A DNA stretch of 64,000 nucleotides from DAOTTI01 sp034437795 (GTDB taxonomy: Bacteria; Chloroflexota; UBA11872; UBA12225). Made by a program: the position numbers and the translations under genes. Location: NCBI GenBank assembly GCA_034437795.1, contig DAOTTI010000189.1, forward strand, positions 1 to 64,000, in the 5' to 3' direction. This document shows, piece by piece, positions 44,050 to 53,633 of this stretch. Within the stretch, counting starts at the first letter, position 1, and every line of letters begins with the position of its first letter. The notes under the pieces are model-generated. The model saw only the letters and a list, made by a program, of their open reading frames with translations, searched no databases and had not been told where the DNA came from.

Positions 44050-44895
44050 GCCCTGCAAATCGTCGTTGGTGACCTCGAGAGCGGCGCGCTGGAAGCGTTG
44101 GTGGCGCAGGTCCGAGACGTGTTCCCGCGGTCCCAGGCAGGGGTGCGGAAGGGGACGCAGTACCTGCTGGGATTGGCCTCGGACCGGCCGCGCAAGAACG
44201 CGGCGCGGATGGCGGAGGCCCTGCCCGGCGTGACGCTGGAGCAGCTGCAGCCGTTCCTGGTGGACCGCCCCTGGGGCGCCGAGGCGCTGGACCGGCGCCG
44301 GCTCGACCTGGTGGGGCTGGGCTGGTCGGCCCCCACGACCGACGCGCTCTGGATCGACGACACGTTCGACGACACGGAGCTGCCCAAGCAGGGCAAGCAG
44401 TCGGTGGGGGGCAGCTGGGCACTCCTACGGGTTGCTGGGCACTCCTGCGGGTTGCTGGGCACTCCTACGGGTTGCTGGGCACTCCTACGGGTTGCTGGGC
44501 ACGACCGCCAACGGCCGGCCCATCGTCACGGCGCACGACACCGATCCGTGGCGCGACTGGCCGGTGGGCACCCCGCTCTCCCTCCCCGAGCGGTGGGCCG
44601 ACGACGGCGCGCGGCGGCGGGCGGCGCGGGTGCCAGAGGACGTCGTCTTCCAGACCAAGCCGGCGTGGGCGCTGGGGCTGCTCGACCGGGCGCAGGCGGC
44701 GGGGGTGGCGCACGTGGCGGTGACGGCCGACAGCGCCTACGGCGACATCCCCGACATCCTCGCCGGCCTGGAGGACCGTGACCCCGTGACGAGCCCTCCG
44801 TCGTGCAGGTCAGCAAGCCCTTTGGCGTCCGGTTGTCAGCGGCGGTGGTCGCCGTGGCGGGGCGTTCCATCCCGCCTGGCCGGCGGCCCGGTCGC
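44050..44895 (+). pseudogene. IS701-like transposase, frameshifted
   Basis: Similarity runs through three frames. Frame one: [23 protein letters not shown] and [23 protein letters not shown] (the first DDE Asp region). After a 20-bp tandem array, frame two: [40 protein letters not shown] and [14 protein letters not shown] (second Asp). Near 44785 the sense moves again to DEPSVVQVSKPFGVRLSAA. This is the order seen in DDE transposases of the IS701 family. With at least two frameshifts it cannot make a full enzyme. Confidence 0.75.
44416..44502 (+). repeat. 20-bp tandem repeat, four and a third copies, inside the IS701-like remnant
   Basis: Unit TGGGCACTCCTACGGGTTGC at 44416, 44436 (one base different), 44456 and 44476, then a partial unit. 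It occupies the place where other IS701 transposases carry the block after GKQSVG, so it grew by duplication of a transposase segment. Confidence 0.92.
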
Positions 44896-45125
44896 TAGCG
44901 CAAGGACGGCACGGTGCCCGAGGCCCGAGGCGCCACACGGCGGCCGCGGGCGTCCCCGTACCAGGGGCCCACATCCCACGCAGGTAGCTCCGTAGTCGAC
45001 GGCTGTAGACGGCGGCGATGACGGACGCGGTGCCCGACGCGCGGTGGGAGCGGGTCACCGTGCGGGAGAGCGGGGAGCAGGGGGCGCGGGGGGCGCGCGC
45101 GTCCCAGCGGCTGGTCTGCCGCGTG

Positions 45126-45226
45126 CGGGTCCACCGGGCGCAGGGGGATGTGGTCCTGGAGGCGAATTCCAGCACCTCTTCCAGCACGTCTTCCAGCGCG
45201 GGTCCACCGGGCGCAGGGGGATGTGG
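45126..45226. repeat. 28-bp direct repeat, two copies 73 bp apart
   Basis: CGGGTCCACCGGGCGCAGGG, continuing GGATGTGG, occurs at 45126-45153 and 45199-45226. Between them TTCCAGCAC-type triplets repeat. The size and spacing are like the repeat at 12573-12672, though the sequence differs. Confidence 0.85.
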
Positions 45227-45281
45227 CCGGCCCCCGGACCGGCCCCCAAGGCTGGCGCCGCGCCACGCCGGCGGGCCACCG

Positions 45282-45611
45282 GTGGTGTACGACGCGGCGA
45301 CGCGCGAGCGCATCCTGCGCAAGTTCCGGCGCCCGCCGGATCGGGAGTGCGAGGGGACCGCCCCCTGGTCGCTGACGACGCTGCCGCGGGCGCTGCGTCG
45401 CGCGCCGGACGGCCTGCCCATGGTCAGCACGTGGACCATCCTCCAGACGCTGTGGGAGGCGGGGTACACCTGGCAGGCGCGTCGCACCTGGTGCCACACC
45501 GGCCTCGTCCTTCGCAAGCGCCAGGCGGGCGTGGGCGCGGTGACCGCCCCCATGGCCCCCGGCGCGCTCGGCGCCCCTCCGTCGAGGAACGGCTCTGCGC
45601 ATGACAAGTGA
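45282..45611 (+). pseudogene. IS630-like transposase N-terminal remnant
   Basis: Frame reads [23 protein letters not shown] then [47 protein letters not shown] and [10 protein letters not shown]. This is the second helix-turn-helix and linker of an IS630/Tc1-like transposase. The DDE domain is missing and the open frame is short and filled with repeats upstream. A 90-bp miniature element begins 4 bp after the end. Confidence 0.6.
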
Positions 45612-45614
45612 CCC

Positions 45615-45704
45615 ACGAGTGCACGATCCGGCCAGCGGTTTGGCATTACCTTCCGTAGGTACGGGAGCTCACATCGTCGAAGAGGTCGTCTGAAACAGCA
45701 AAGG
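45615..45704. mobile_element. 90-bp MITE-like element, copy 3 (diverged)
   Basis: Same orientation as copy 1 at 21621. It matches through GGCCAGCG(G)TTTGGCATT and GAAGAGGTCGTCTGAAACAG, but its termini have drifted (GAGTGC at the left, GCAAAGG at the right), so the inverted ends are no longer perfect. Confidence 0.65.
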
Positions 45705-46133
45705 CCCGACCGGGGCGGGGACGGTGTCGCTTGGACCGACGACTGGCTGGCGCAGGCGCGGGACGTGAGCCGGGCGACCGTCGAGCGGGGTCGACGGCAG
45801 GACCGGCAGTGTGTGACCGTGGGTGGGACGCGGGGCTGACGCGCGCCCGCGCCCGCTGCCACGCCCACGCATGTGCGATCGAGCGGCACTATGCCGGCGC
45901 CTTCCCCGTCTGGCTGGCGCCACGTCTACGCACGTGCGATGGAGCGATCTCGTGCAGCACGGAGGCGTGCGTGCTCGGGCCACGCCCACGCATGCGCGAC
46001 GGGGCTGGGAAGGCTCACCTGATGGCCACCGTGGGGCGCGCGCCGCCGGCAGGGCACCCGCGGCGGACGTGGCGCCGGCTGGCCAGCACGCTCGTCGCTG
46101 TGGCGCCGCTGGCGCCGGCGGATGCCAGCTGAC

Positions 46134-46223
46134 CCTAGTGCTGTCGCAGGCAACCTCTTCGGGAATGCCAGCCCGCGCACAAGGGAAAGCCATGCCAGGT
46201 CGCTGGCCTGATGGTGCACTAGC
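46134..46223. mobile_element. 90-bp MITE-like element, copy 2 (inverted)
   Basis: Reverse orientation relative to copy 1 and also exactly 90 bp. Ends CCTAGTGC and GCACTAGC, 7 of 8 positions inverted-repeat. The inner GGCCAGCGACC and TGCGCGGGCTGGCATTCC (read on the minus strand) parallel copy 1. Confidence 0.72.
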
Positions 46224-46774
46224 GCGTGCGCCAGAGGCTGAAAGCCAGTCGGAGCCAAACGCGCTCCAGCCGTGGCTGAAGCAAGGCTGAGGCATCCCGC
46301 CCAGGGTGCACGCGCTGTTCGTCTCGCCGTTCGTCCGCCATAAAGCGGACGTCCTCCACGTCTCCACCTGCCCGTACGCCCGCACGACCCCAAGCGGCCG
46401 CAGGGCGGCCTGAATGAGCAGGCATCGGCCGATATAGCCTGCGCACGGGACGCGTCGTACGACCCCAAGCGGGCGCAGGGCAGCCTGGATGAGGCCAGCA
46501 AACGGGCCCGGAGGGCCAGGAGGGAAGGTCCCTCTCTGCGTCCTCGTGTCGCCACGTCCCCCGTCTAGCCGCGTCGCGGTGTCCCCACGCCCCCGTGTGG
46601 CCGCGTCCCCGTATGGTCGCGCCTCCGTGTCTCCGAGCCGCCGCGTCTCTGCGTCTCCGCGTCCCCGCGTCCGACCGCGAGACCGAAGGCGGTGAGGTCC
46701 GCCGTAGCGGCTGATCGGGAGGTGTTGCGCGCGCCCGCCGCCGCGGGGGCCAGGAGCGCGGCGGTGCCCGGGAG
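46224..46774. other. Non-coding region with imperfect direct repeats
   Basis: No gene supported. Two imperfect copies of an ACGACCCCAAGCGG block with GCAGGGC(A/G)GCCTG after it lie near 46383-46415 and 46455-46490. Then comes a long run of CCGCGTCCCC/CCGTGTC-type simple repeats from about 46540 to 46680. Likely eroded mobile-element flank. Confidence 0.45.
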
Positions 46775-49090
46775 CTAGCGGCGCTGGAGCGTCACGGCCC
46801 GTGCCCCCCAGCCGGCGTCGATGCGGTAGAGCGCGCCGTCGAGGCCAGGCGCCTCGATGGTCAGCGACGGCGCCTCACCAGCTCTCCAGGGGCGCCAGCG
46901 GCAGGCGACCGGCGCCACCCACTCATCTCCGGCGACGTTCGCGACCAGGCGGACGCACGTCCGCTGCACGAGGCCCCCAATCGGGAACGCCCGCGGCGTA
47001 GTAAGAAGGGGCCGGCACAGGATGGCGTACCAGGCGCTCATGTCCGTCGCGTTCCGGGAGGGGAAGGTCCGCACCGTCCAGGGCTCGCCCGACTGGTCGG
47101 ACTCGTCGACGAACTGCACGCCGAGCAGGTCGTCGACCACCAGCCAGGGGCTCCGATTGGCCCGTAAGCGCGCGTCCGCCGGCTGCCCGGCCACGAGCCA
47201 GGCCTCGCCGCCGGCAAAGCGCAGGCGGCGCCGGTAGCCGTTGAACAGGTCGTTGCCCAGGTTCAGGCGCAGCCCCTCCTGGTGCAGCAGGGTCAGCGCC
47301 CACCGGCAGCGCACCTCGTCGGCGTAGAGCGCGCTCCGCCCGTCGGGGAGGGCGACGTAGAGCACGTGCTGCGCCAGCGCGCCGCCGGCGTGGCGCACCG
47401 TGCCCAGGGTGGCAAAGCCGCCGTGGAACGTCGTCGTGCGCTGCCAGACGACGGCGCGCGTGGCCGGCGCATCCAGCACGACGAACGCCGGCGCCAGGTT
47501 ACCGTTCCACTCCGCCAGGTGGTCGCCGTGGCGGGGGATGAACAGCCCCTGCGCCACATCCGGGTACGCATTCCAGGACCAGGAGACGAAGCGCCCAGGA
47601 TCGCGGCGGAAGACCAGCCCCGCATCCGGCTCCTCAACGGTGCCCGTGATGGGCGGCGCCACGTCGCCAGACACTGGCGCTGGTTCCGGCGCCTCCTGCG
47701 CGACGGGTCGCGGCCCTGGGACGGCGTGAGGGGCAGCCTGGGGCCAGCGATCTCGGACCGTCCCGGCCTGGTGCAGGCGCTGTGCGAGCAGCAGGTAGAA
47801 CGGCGGGTCAGCTTCAGCGCGGTAGTAGAGGACGCGCGAGCGGTCACCAGCGCGCCGTAGTGGATGGGGGGTGTCTTCTAGGAGCGCGCCCATCCGCTCG
47901 CGCACGAAGGAGCCATCGCCGTTGTGTCGCTGCTCGTACAGGAGCACGGCGGCAAGCTGCTGCTCGAAGCTCGCGGCGATCCGGTCGCCGTCGTGCCGCT
48001 GCAGCCAGGCCAGCACCGGCAGGAGGTAGGTGAGCCCCCAGCCGTAGCGGTGGTGATCCTGGCCGGCCGGATACGCCAGGCGCCCCTGCCAGAGGAGAAG
48101 GCGCTGCAGCAGGCGCCATTCGTCTAGCAGGTGATGGGTGGTGCACTCGGGCGGGGGCAGTCCACGGCGCTCGAACGCATCGGCCGCCAGCACCATGAAC
48201 TCCATCGTCCGCGCGGCATAGCAGGGGTGAAAGAAGCCGTGGTGCTCCAGGGCAAAGTGAGGGTGCACATTGGCGCCGACGAACCACTCCCGCACCGGCC
48301 GGCCATCGACGACGGCGTCCGATGCGGCGTCCTGTGGCACGCTGAGGGCGTTCATAAAGTGGCGCTTCATCGAGTCGTCCCAGCGCGGGGCACGGGGATG
48401 GTCCGGCAGCGTCAGGCGCGCTGCCGCCAGCAGGGCGCCGCGCCAGGCGTTGCTCTCCGGCCAGGAGGTGCCAAAGCGTCCGGTGGGGATCGGGGGCACT
48501 TGGCGGAAGTAGCCGTGGTGCTCCAGGACGGTGCAGCGCTGGTCGGCCAGGTTGGCGTCCGCCTCGTAGGCCAGCACGCGCCTTACGGCGGCCGCGTCAG
48601 GCTCGGGCAGGGCCTCTCCCAGGGCATCCGCGACCAGGAACAGAAAGAAGGCCGGCACGGGGCTCCAGCCATCGCCACCCCATTGCCGGCGAGCATTTCC
48701 GCCCCAGGGAGGAGCCGGCCGGCCGGAATGGTTGACGGCTCCCGAGGCGCCGGGCACGCAGCCGGCCTCACCGGTGACGTGGGTCGCGGCCAGGTAGCGC
48801 AGTCCGGCCAGCGCCCGATCGAGCAGGCCGGCACGGGTCAAGCCGCTGCCGGCGACGTTGTCGGTGTTGTCGGCGTCCGGTTCAGCATGGCAAGCCAGGG
48901 TAGCGCAGATAAAGGCGTGCTCGGCCGCGGCCTCCAGGCTCTGGATGGCAACGGTGCCTGTTCCGAAGTAGCCCAGGGCCGGCTGCTGGGGATGGCGGTG
49001 CCAGTGGCGCTCGGCATAGCCGAGCCAGGCGCCTGCTGCCTGAACGTGGGGGCTCAGTCCGTGGCTGGCCGCACTGGACGGCGGGGACAT
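46775..49090 (-). CDS. Large uncharacterised protein, possibly a carbohydrate-active (heparinase-like) enzyme
   Basis: 771 residues from ATG 49090 (MSPPSSAASHGLSPHVQAAG); the open frame upstream adds an unlikely Arg/Pro stretch. The first 450 residues look all-helical with repeated aromatic and His residues (EHAFICATLACHAEPD, TVLEHHGYFRQVPPIP, NVHPHFALEHHGFFHPCYAARTMEF, YRYGWGLTYLLPVLAWLQRHDGD), as in alpha/alpha-toroid glycan lyases and hydrolases. The C-terminal 300 residues look beta-rich (GRFVSWSWNAYPDVAQGLFIP). No signal peptide. I cannot name a family with confidence. The neighbouring solute-binding gene, divergent and 90 bp away, fits glycan use. Confidence 0.6.
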   Translation of the reverse strand: MSPPSSAASHGLSPHVQAAGAWLGYAERHWHRHPQQPALGYFGTGTVAIQSLEAAAEHAFICATLACHAEPDADNTDNVAGSGLTRAGLLDRALAGLRYLAATHVTGEAGCVPGASGAVNHSGRPAPPWGGNARRQWGGDGWSPVPAFFLFLVADALGEALPEPDAAAVRRVLAYEADANLADQRCTVLEHHGYFRQVPPIPTGRFGTSWPESNAWRGALLAAARLTLPDHPRAPRWDDSMKRHFMNALSVPQDAASDAVVDGRPVREWFVGANVHPHFALEHHGFFHPCYAARTMEFMVLAADAFERRGLPPPECTTHHLLDEWRLLQRLLLWQGRLAYPAGQDHHRYGWGLTYLLPVLAWLQRHDGDRIAASFEQQLAAVLLYEQRHNGDGSFVRERMGALLEDTPHPLRRAGDRSRVLYYRAEADPPFYLLLAQRLHQAGTVRDRWPQAAPHAVPGPRPVAQEAPEPAPVSGDVAPPITGTVEEPDAGLVFRRDPGRFVSWSWNAYPDVAQGLFIPRHGDHLAEWNGNLAPAFVVLDAPATRAVVWQRTTTFHGGFATLGTVRHAGGALAQHVLYVALPDGRSALYADEVRCRWALTLLHQEGLRLNLGNDLFNGYRRRLRFAGGEAWLVAGQPADARLRANRSPWLVVDDLLGVQFVDESDQSGEPWTVRTFPSRNATDMSAWYAILCRPLLTTPRAFPIGGLVQRTCVRLVANVAGDEWVAPVACRWRPWRAGEAPSLTIEAPGLDGALYRIDAGWGARAVTLQRR

Positions 49091-49180
49091 GGCGGGATGG
49101 ATGATGCCAGGCTGCGTCTGGCCGTGGCATTGAGGATGGCGTTGAGGGGAGGCTGGTCGGTTTCGGCAAGGGAGGCCATC

Positions 49181-50590
49181 ATGGTCGAACGCGCTTCCGC
49201 TCCTCACCGTTCCACCGTTGTCGCCGCCATCAGCCACGGCCCAGCGCCCGCCGGAGATCGTGCCGGCTCACGATCGCCGACCCGGCGCACGCTCTTGCGC
49301 CTGTTTGGCGTCACTGCGCCGCTCCAGGCGGCGTTCACCGCCTGTGGCCAGGCCACGTCGCCGGCGACCAGAGGCGGTCCTGAGGCGGCCGGCAGCGTGA
49401 CGTGGGCCTACAGCGCCAATCCCCAGTCCACGGGCTTCGACCGGATCGAGGCCGCCTTCCGGCAGAAGTACCCCAAGATCACGCTCGAGGTGCTGAACCA
49501 GGCCCAGGACTTCTACGACCAGATGCTGGCCATGTTCGCCGCGGGGAACCCGCCCGACGTCTTCCGGCTGAATGACGACTTCGTGAAGGCCTGGTACGTC
49601 AAGCACCTCCTCGCGCCGCTGGATGGGTACATGAAGGCCAGTGGCGTGAAGAAGGACGACTACTACGATGCGATCATCAACTTCCCCGTCCAGGAGGGGA
49701 AGGTCGTTTCGTGGTTCCTGGGCGCCAACCCGCGCCTGATCTACTACAACGTAGATCTGTTCAGGCGCTTCGGCGTGTCCCTCCCGCCGAAGAAGTGGGA
49801 GAACACCGGGTGGACATTCGACGACTTCGTCGACACAGCTAGAAAGCTCACCCACCCCAACGAACAGCCACCGATCTATGGTGCCGCGGCGTACGACGAC
49901 ACCGGCAACGAACAGACCTTCTCCATCAACAACGGCAGTCCGACCGGCATCTACAGCAAGGACGGGCTCAAGTTCACTCTGGCCGACCCGCCCGGCTACG
50001 AGGCCATCCAGTGGATCGCCGACCTCACCCACAAGCACCGTGTCCAGCCCACCCGCCAGGTCGCGAGCGACCACAAGGGCACTGATGACATGTTCATCAA
50101 CCAGATGCTGGCGATGCGGTTCACCAGCACCGGGTTCATCAATCGCATCCGGCGCGACGCCCCCAGCATGAACTGGGATGTAGCCCCGATCCCGATGCGA
50201 GCGGTTCGCCGGAACGAGGGGAGCATTCAGACCTATGCCCTGGTGGTGGGGGCGAAGAACCCCGACAACGGCTGGCACCTGCTGCACTTCTTCACCGAGC
50301 AGGAGGTGGCCAGGATCTTCATCGACACCGGCTACGTCATCCCCGCCAAGAAGGCCTTCGCCAAGGACTACATCGCGGCGCAGAAGAAGGCCAGCCCGTC
50401 GCTGAACGCTGAGTTGATCGTCGACTCCTTCAATTACCAGACGCAGCCGAACCAGACGCTTGATACCCCAGCGGCGCGACGCATCTACCGAGGGAGCAAT
50501 CTCAACGAGATCTGGGATGGCCTCGTCACCGCCAAGGAGGGGTTGAATCGGGTCCGCGCCGCCGTTGAGGCGGCCATCGCGCCAAAGTAG
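49181..50590 (+). CDS. Extracellular solute-binding lipoprotein (sugar ABC type)
   Basis: 469 residues from ATG 49181 with AAGGGAGG upstream; the frame extends farther up but is antisense to the large protein. Tat-type leader SPTRRTLLRLFGVTAPLQAAFTAC with lipobox FTAC. The body has SVTWAYSANPQSTGFDRIEAAF, LAMFAAGNPPDVFRLNDDFV, FLGANPRLIYYNVDLFRRFG, and GYVIPAKKAFAKDYI, typical of sugar-binding proteins. It is not close to the pair at 15-18 kb. No permease is nearby. Probably expressed divergently from the large uncharacterised protein. Confidence 0.87.
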   Translation: MVERASAPHRSTVVAAISHGPAPAGDRAGSRSPTRRTLLRLFGVTAPLQAAFTACGQATSPATRGGPEAAGSVTWAYSANPQSTGFDRIEAAFRQKYPKITLEVLNQAQDFYDQMLAMFAAGNPPDVFRLNDDFVKAWYVKHLLAPLDGYMKASGVKKDDYYDAIINFPVQEGKVVSWFLGANPRLIYYNVDLFRRFGVSLPPKKWENTGWTFDDFVDTARKLTHPNEQPPIYGAAAYDDTGNEQTFSINNGSPTGIYSKDGLKFTLADPPGYEAIQWIADLTHKHRVQPTRQVASDHKGTDDMFINQMLAMRFTSTGFINRIRRDAPSMNWDVAPIPMRAVRRNEGSIQTYALVVGAKNPDNGWHLLHFFTEQEVARIFIDTGYVIPAKKAFAKDYIAAQKKASPSLNAELIVDSFNYQTQPNQTLDTPAARRIYRGSNLNEIWDGLVTAKEGLNRVRAAVEAAIAPK

Positions 50591-50918
50591 GGAGTGACAC
50601 GCCTCAGGCCACGTGTGACGCGCCAGCTAGAACTGGCTACGGGCACTCATGGCAGCGCGTCGATAAGTGCCACGCCGCGGGCCACGCGGGCCGTGAGGGC
50701 GCGGCCCTGGGCGGGGAGCAAGCACCATCCGGCCAAGGACGTGAAGGCGGGCCCGCAGCATGGCCGGGCGTCGTCCCGGGCGTGGGGACCGGTGCTCCCT
50801 TTTGCGCCGGCCGCCCGCACGCGCCGGTGCGCGCCATCGCACCTGCACCCACTCGCCACGCGCAGTAATTCGGAGCAGGGAAGGCTTGCCGCCTGGCGCG
50901 GCGAGCGGGACGACGGCC

Positions 50919-51008
50919 TGTGAGCCTCTCGCGCCCTGTCACGCCGGCGGATTGGGAGCGGCTTCTCGTGGACGCGCATTCTCAAGCCTGCGGTCTGGAA
51001 CGGCACCT
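50919..51008. mobile_element. Possible fourth, highly diverged 90-bp element
   Basis: Sequence such as GCATTCTCAAGCCTGCGGTC then TGGAACGGCAC resembles the right half of the 90-bp element (GCATTCCCAAAGAGGTCGTC, TGAAACAGCAC). The left half is weaker and the CCTAGTGC ends are lost. Homology is plausible but not sure. Confidence 0.3.
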
Positions 51009-51119
51009 GCGGCACCAGTGCTTCTGTGTGAGCATGAGCGAGAGCAGCGACGTATACTGGGTCGGATGTGGTTCGGCGTACAGGAGGTGGAGACCTGGTG
51101 GCGTTGCGGCAGAGCGGCA

Positions 51120-52104
51120 GGACGGATGGGCCGGGCTTGGTGACCCGAGTGGATCGGGTGTGGAGGCTGGCGCCGTTCAAGAAGGCGCTGACGAAGCGAG
51201 AGCACGACCAGGAATTGCTCGGCCAGTTGGGCGGCGGACGCCCCGGACTGGGTGCCCTCCTATGGGAGGCTGCGGGAGCTGGTCCTGCCCCATCCCCAGT
51301 CGGGCCGGCCGGGGCTGCGGGTCCGGGCGTTGGTCGTCTGGAGCCCTGGTAAGGGGCCGGCTGGACGCCCCATTGCGGTCGACCCGATCACCCGCCTCGA
51401 CGCCGCCTTGGGGGACCTCACGGGCAAGCTGGGGCGGCGGCCCTCCACCGTCGCAGCGGCCGAGAAGCGGGTGGCGAGCCTGCTCCGGATTGTGTCCCAT
51501 CCCGTGTGTAAGAGGCGCCCTGCTCTCCTGGGGAGCAGCCGAACGTCTATCACTGATCAGGACACGATCCTGCTCTCCCCGGCGCCACCCCACTCGGGGC
51601 TCCCTGACAGTCGGCGTTGGGGAAGGGGGATCGGGGCCGACCCTCACCCGGCAGCGGGAAGCGGGACGAGGGCCAGTTGGCCGCCACGGCCGAGCGGGAC
51701 GGCCGGTATGTCTTGGGCACCAACGACGCCGCACTGGGGGTCGAGGCGATGCTCGCCGCGTCCAAGCGCCGCGGTGTGCCCGAGAGAGGCTACACCACCA
51801 TCATAGGGCCGCTGGCCATCCGCCCGGTCGATCGACACATGCAGCAACGGCTCCTCGGCCTTGTCTTCTGCACGATGGTGGCGCTCCTGGTTTACGCCCT
51901 CCGGGAGGTGCTGGCCTGCCGCACGGGCTTCCCATGACCGGCCAGGTCCGGCTGGCGCAATTCGCGCCGCTGGCGGTCCTGGCCCCAGTCTGCCACGATG
52001 GGACGGTCCTGCGCCGACGCACCGGGCTTGTCCCGCCCCTCGCGACCATCCTCCCCGTGCTGGGCTGGGCTAACACCGACCGCTCTCTCACCGCCCATGC
52101 CTAA
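51120..52104 (+). pseudogene. IS1634-like transposase, broken into several frames
   Basis: One frame gives GRPIAVDPITRLDAALGDLTGKLGRRPSTVAAAEKRVASLL, the next AERDGRYVLGTNDAALGVEA, then YTTIIGPLAIRPVDRHMQQRLLGLVFCTMVALLVYALREVL, the C-terminal DDE part of IS1634-like enzymes, and a last frame supplies LPMTGQVRLAQFAPLAVLAPVCHDG to a TTP-like end at 52104. Frame changes occur near 51540, 51600 and 51930. The N-terminal part is poorly kept. The upstream gap 50591-51119 holds no gene. Confidence 0.65.
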
Positions 52105-52125
52105 CCAACCACCATGGTGCGAAGG

Positions 52126-53568
52126 CTACACTGAGCGGGCGAGCGCGGGCGCCAGGCGCTTTGCCTGTGCCAGAGTCCGGTCGGCTAGGTCGGTGAAGCG
52201 GCTGTCAGTCATGCCGATGACGATCGATTCCAGCCGGTCGTGGAAGTCGCCGACCCACTTGACGGGGAGCCGGCGCGCGCCGCGCAGCGCGCCCACGAGC
52301 GAACCGGCGGTGGCGCCGGTGCAGTCGGTGTCCCAGCCCCCCATCACGGTGAGGCAGATCGCCGGCTCGAAGGGGTCCTCGCCGCGCTGCGCCGCGCGTT
52401 CGGCGTAGAGCAGCCCCATCACCACCAGGGCGGCGTTGTTGATGGTGTGGATGCGGTGGTAATGGCCGTACGCCTGGTGAATGCGGTCGGTCGTGCGCTG
52501 GAAGTCGCCGTCTTCGGCCACCCACTCCATCGTGCGGCGCACCGCCTCGGCGAAGCGGCACTCGGCGGGGATCTCCGTCAGGCCGATGCGCAGCGCTTCC
52601 TCGACCGTCGGCACGGCAAATGACGCCGCCATTGCCGCTGCGAAGAACATCTCGCCGTAGATCCCGTTCTTGACGTGCGAGAGCGCCGCGTCGCGGTGCG
52701 CCAGCTCGGCGGCGCGCTCCGGCGCCCCGGGACAGGCCCACCCCCACAGGTCGGCGCGGATCTGCGCCCCGATCCACTCGCGGTACGGGTTGCGGTAGGT
52801 CGCCGTTGCCGGCGGGCGCAGCCCATTGACCAGGTTGCGGTACGCCGCGCGCTCCGCCGTATAGACCAGCAGGTACGGCAGCTTGGACTGCCACGCCCGC
52901 CCGACGTCCGCGGTCGTGAAGTCCGGCCCGTAGTCCTCCAGCACGTGCAGCGCCAGCAGCGGATAATCCATGTCGTCGTCGCGCACCATGCGGTCGAACT
53001 CCCCGCGAAACCAGCGGCGCGGGCGCTGGGCCAGGCGCTTCACCTCCACCGGCGCATCCGCCGCCTGCGGGTCGACGCCGCGCGGGAACGGGTAGGGGAT
53101 GTAGTCGGCCAGCGGATACGCGCCGACATACTGGAGCGCAGCCCGAATCGCGTCACGACTCCAGCCCTCCACAGGCTTGCCGAGCAGGCACCCGGCCGCA
53201 CGGCCGAGCCACGCACCCAGGATGCGGTCGCGCAGCTCCGCTTCGGAGAGCGTGAGGGCCAGGCGCCGCGGCCCGTCCGGCCGCCGCGCCCGGATCTCGT
53301 CCAGCGCGGACGGCTCGGGCGGACCTGCCTGCGCCGGCCGTTGGCCCTCGAGGCGGTCGAGGTCGCGGTACAGCGCCTCCAGATCGGGCGCGGCGCGCTC
53401 GACCGCGGCGCGGGACGCCTCGGGGATCGGCCGGTGGGGCTCGATGGCCGGCAGGCCCAGCGCCGCCCACCGGCGCTCGAACGCCGAGACGTCGTGCCCC
53501 TCCTCGCGGCGCTGCGCGATCTCGTGCGGCAAGTACTCCACCAGCAGCTCGGCGCTCAGCATCGTCAC
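52126..53568 (-). CDS. ADP-ribosylglycohydrolase family protein (large form)
   Basis: 480 residues. The first 110 residues are an unfamiliar charged N-terminal extension. The glycohydrolase domain starts with RDRILGAWLGRAAGCLLGKPVEG and has metal-binding Asp clusters in MVRDDDMDYPLLAL and MGGWDTDCTGATAGSLVGALRGA, the DraG/ARH pattern. Family members release ADP-ribose from proteins or nucleic acids, but many in carbon-use loci probably act on other N-glycosides. A second, shorter member is at 60143. The gene runs toward the IS1634-like remnant and follows the LacI gene in the same direction by 65 bp. Confidence 0.9.
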   Translation of the reverse strand: MTMLSAELLVEYLPHEIAQRREEGHDVSAFERRWAALGLPAIEPHRPIPEASRAAVERAAPDLEALYRDLDRLEGQRPAQAGPPEPSALDEIRARRPDGPRRLALTLSEAELRDRILGAWLGRAAGCLLGKPVEGWSRDAIRAALQYVGAYPLADYIPYPFPRGVDPQAADAPVEVKRLAQRPRRWFRGEFDRMVRDDDMDYPLLALHVLEDYGPDFTTADVGRAWQSKLPYLLVYTAERAAYRNLVNGLRPPATATYRNPYREWIGAQIRADLWGWACPGAPERAAELAHRDAALSHVKNGIYGEMFFAAAMAASFAVPTVEEALRIGLTEIPAECRFAEAVRRTMEWVAEDGDFQRTTDRIHQAYGHYHRIHTINNAALVVMGLLYAERAAQRGEDPFEPAICLTVMGGWDTDCTGATAGSLVGALRGARRLPVKWVGDFHDRLESIVIGMTDSRFTDLADRTLAQAKRLAPALARSV

Positions 53569-53633
53569 TCCTTTTCTTGCCTTTTCCTCGTTCCTTCTTC
53601 GTACGACAGGTTCCCTGTTGATCTCACGACCAC

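Noticed and set aside
48131..49180. N-terminal 350 codons of the frame leading into the solute-binding gene at 49181
   Set aside because: Antisense to the large uncharacterised protein; ATG 49181 has a ribosome site and a proper Tat leader.
53569..53633. rRNA or further tRNA genes
   Set aside because: Looked for GGTTCGAATCC-type T-arms and conserved rRNA words throughout; only the tRNA at 12038 was convincing.
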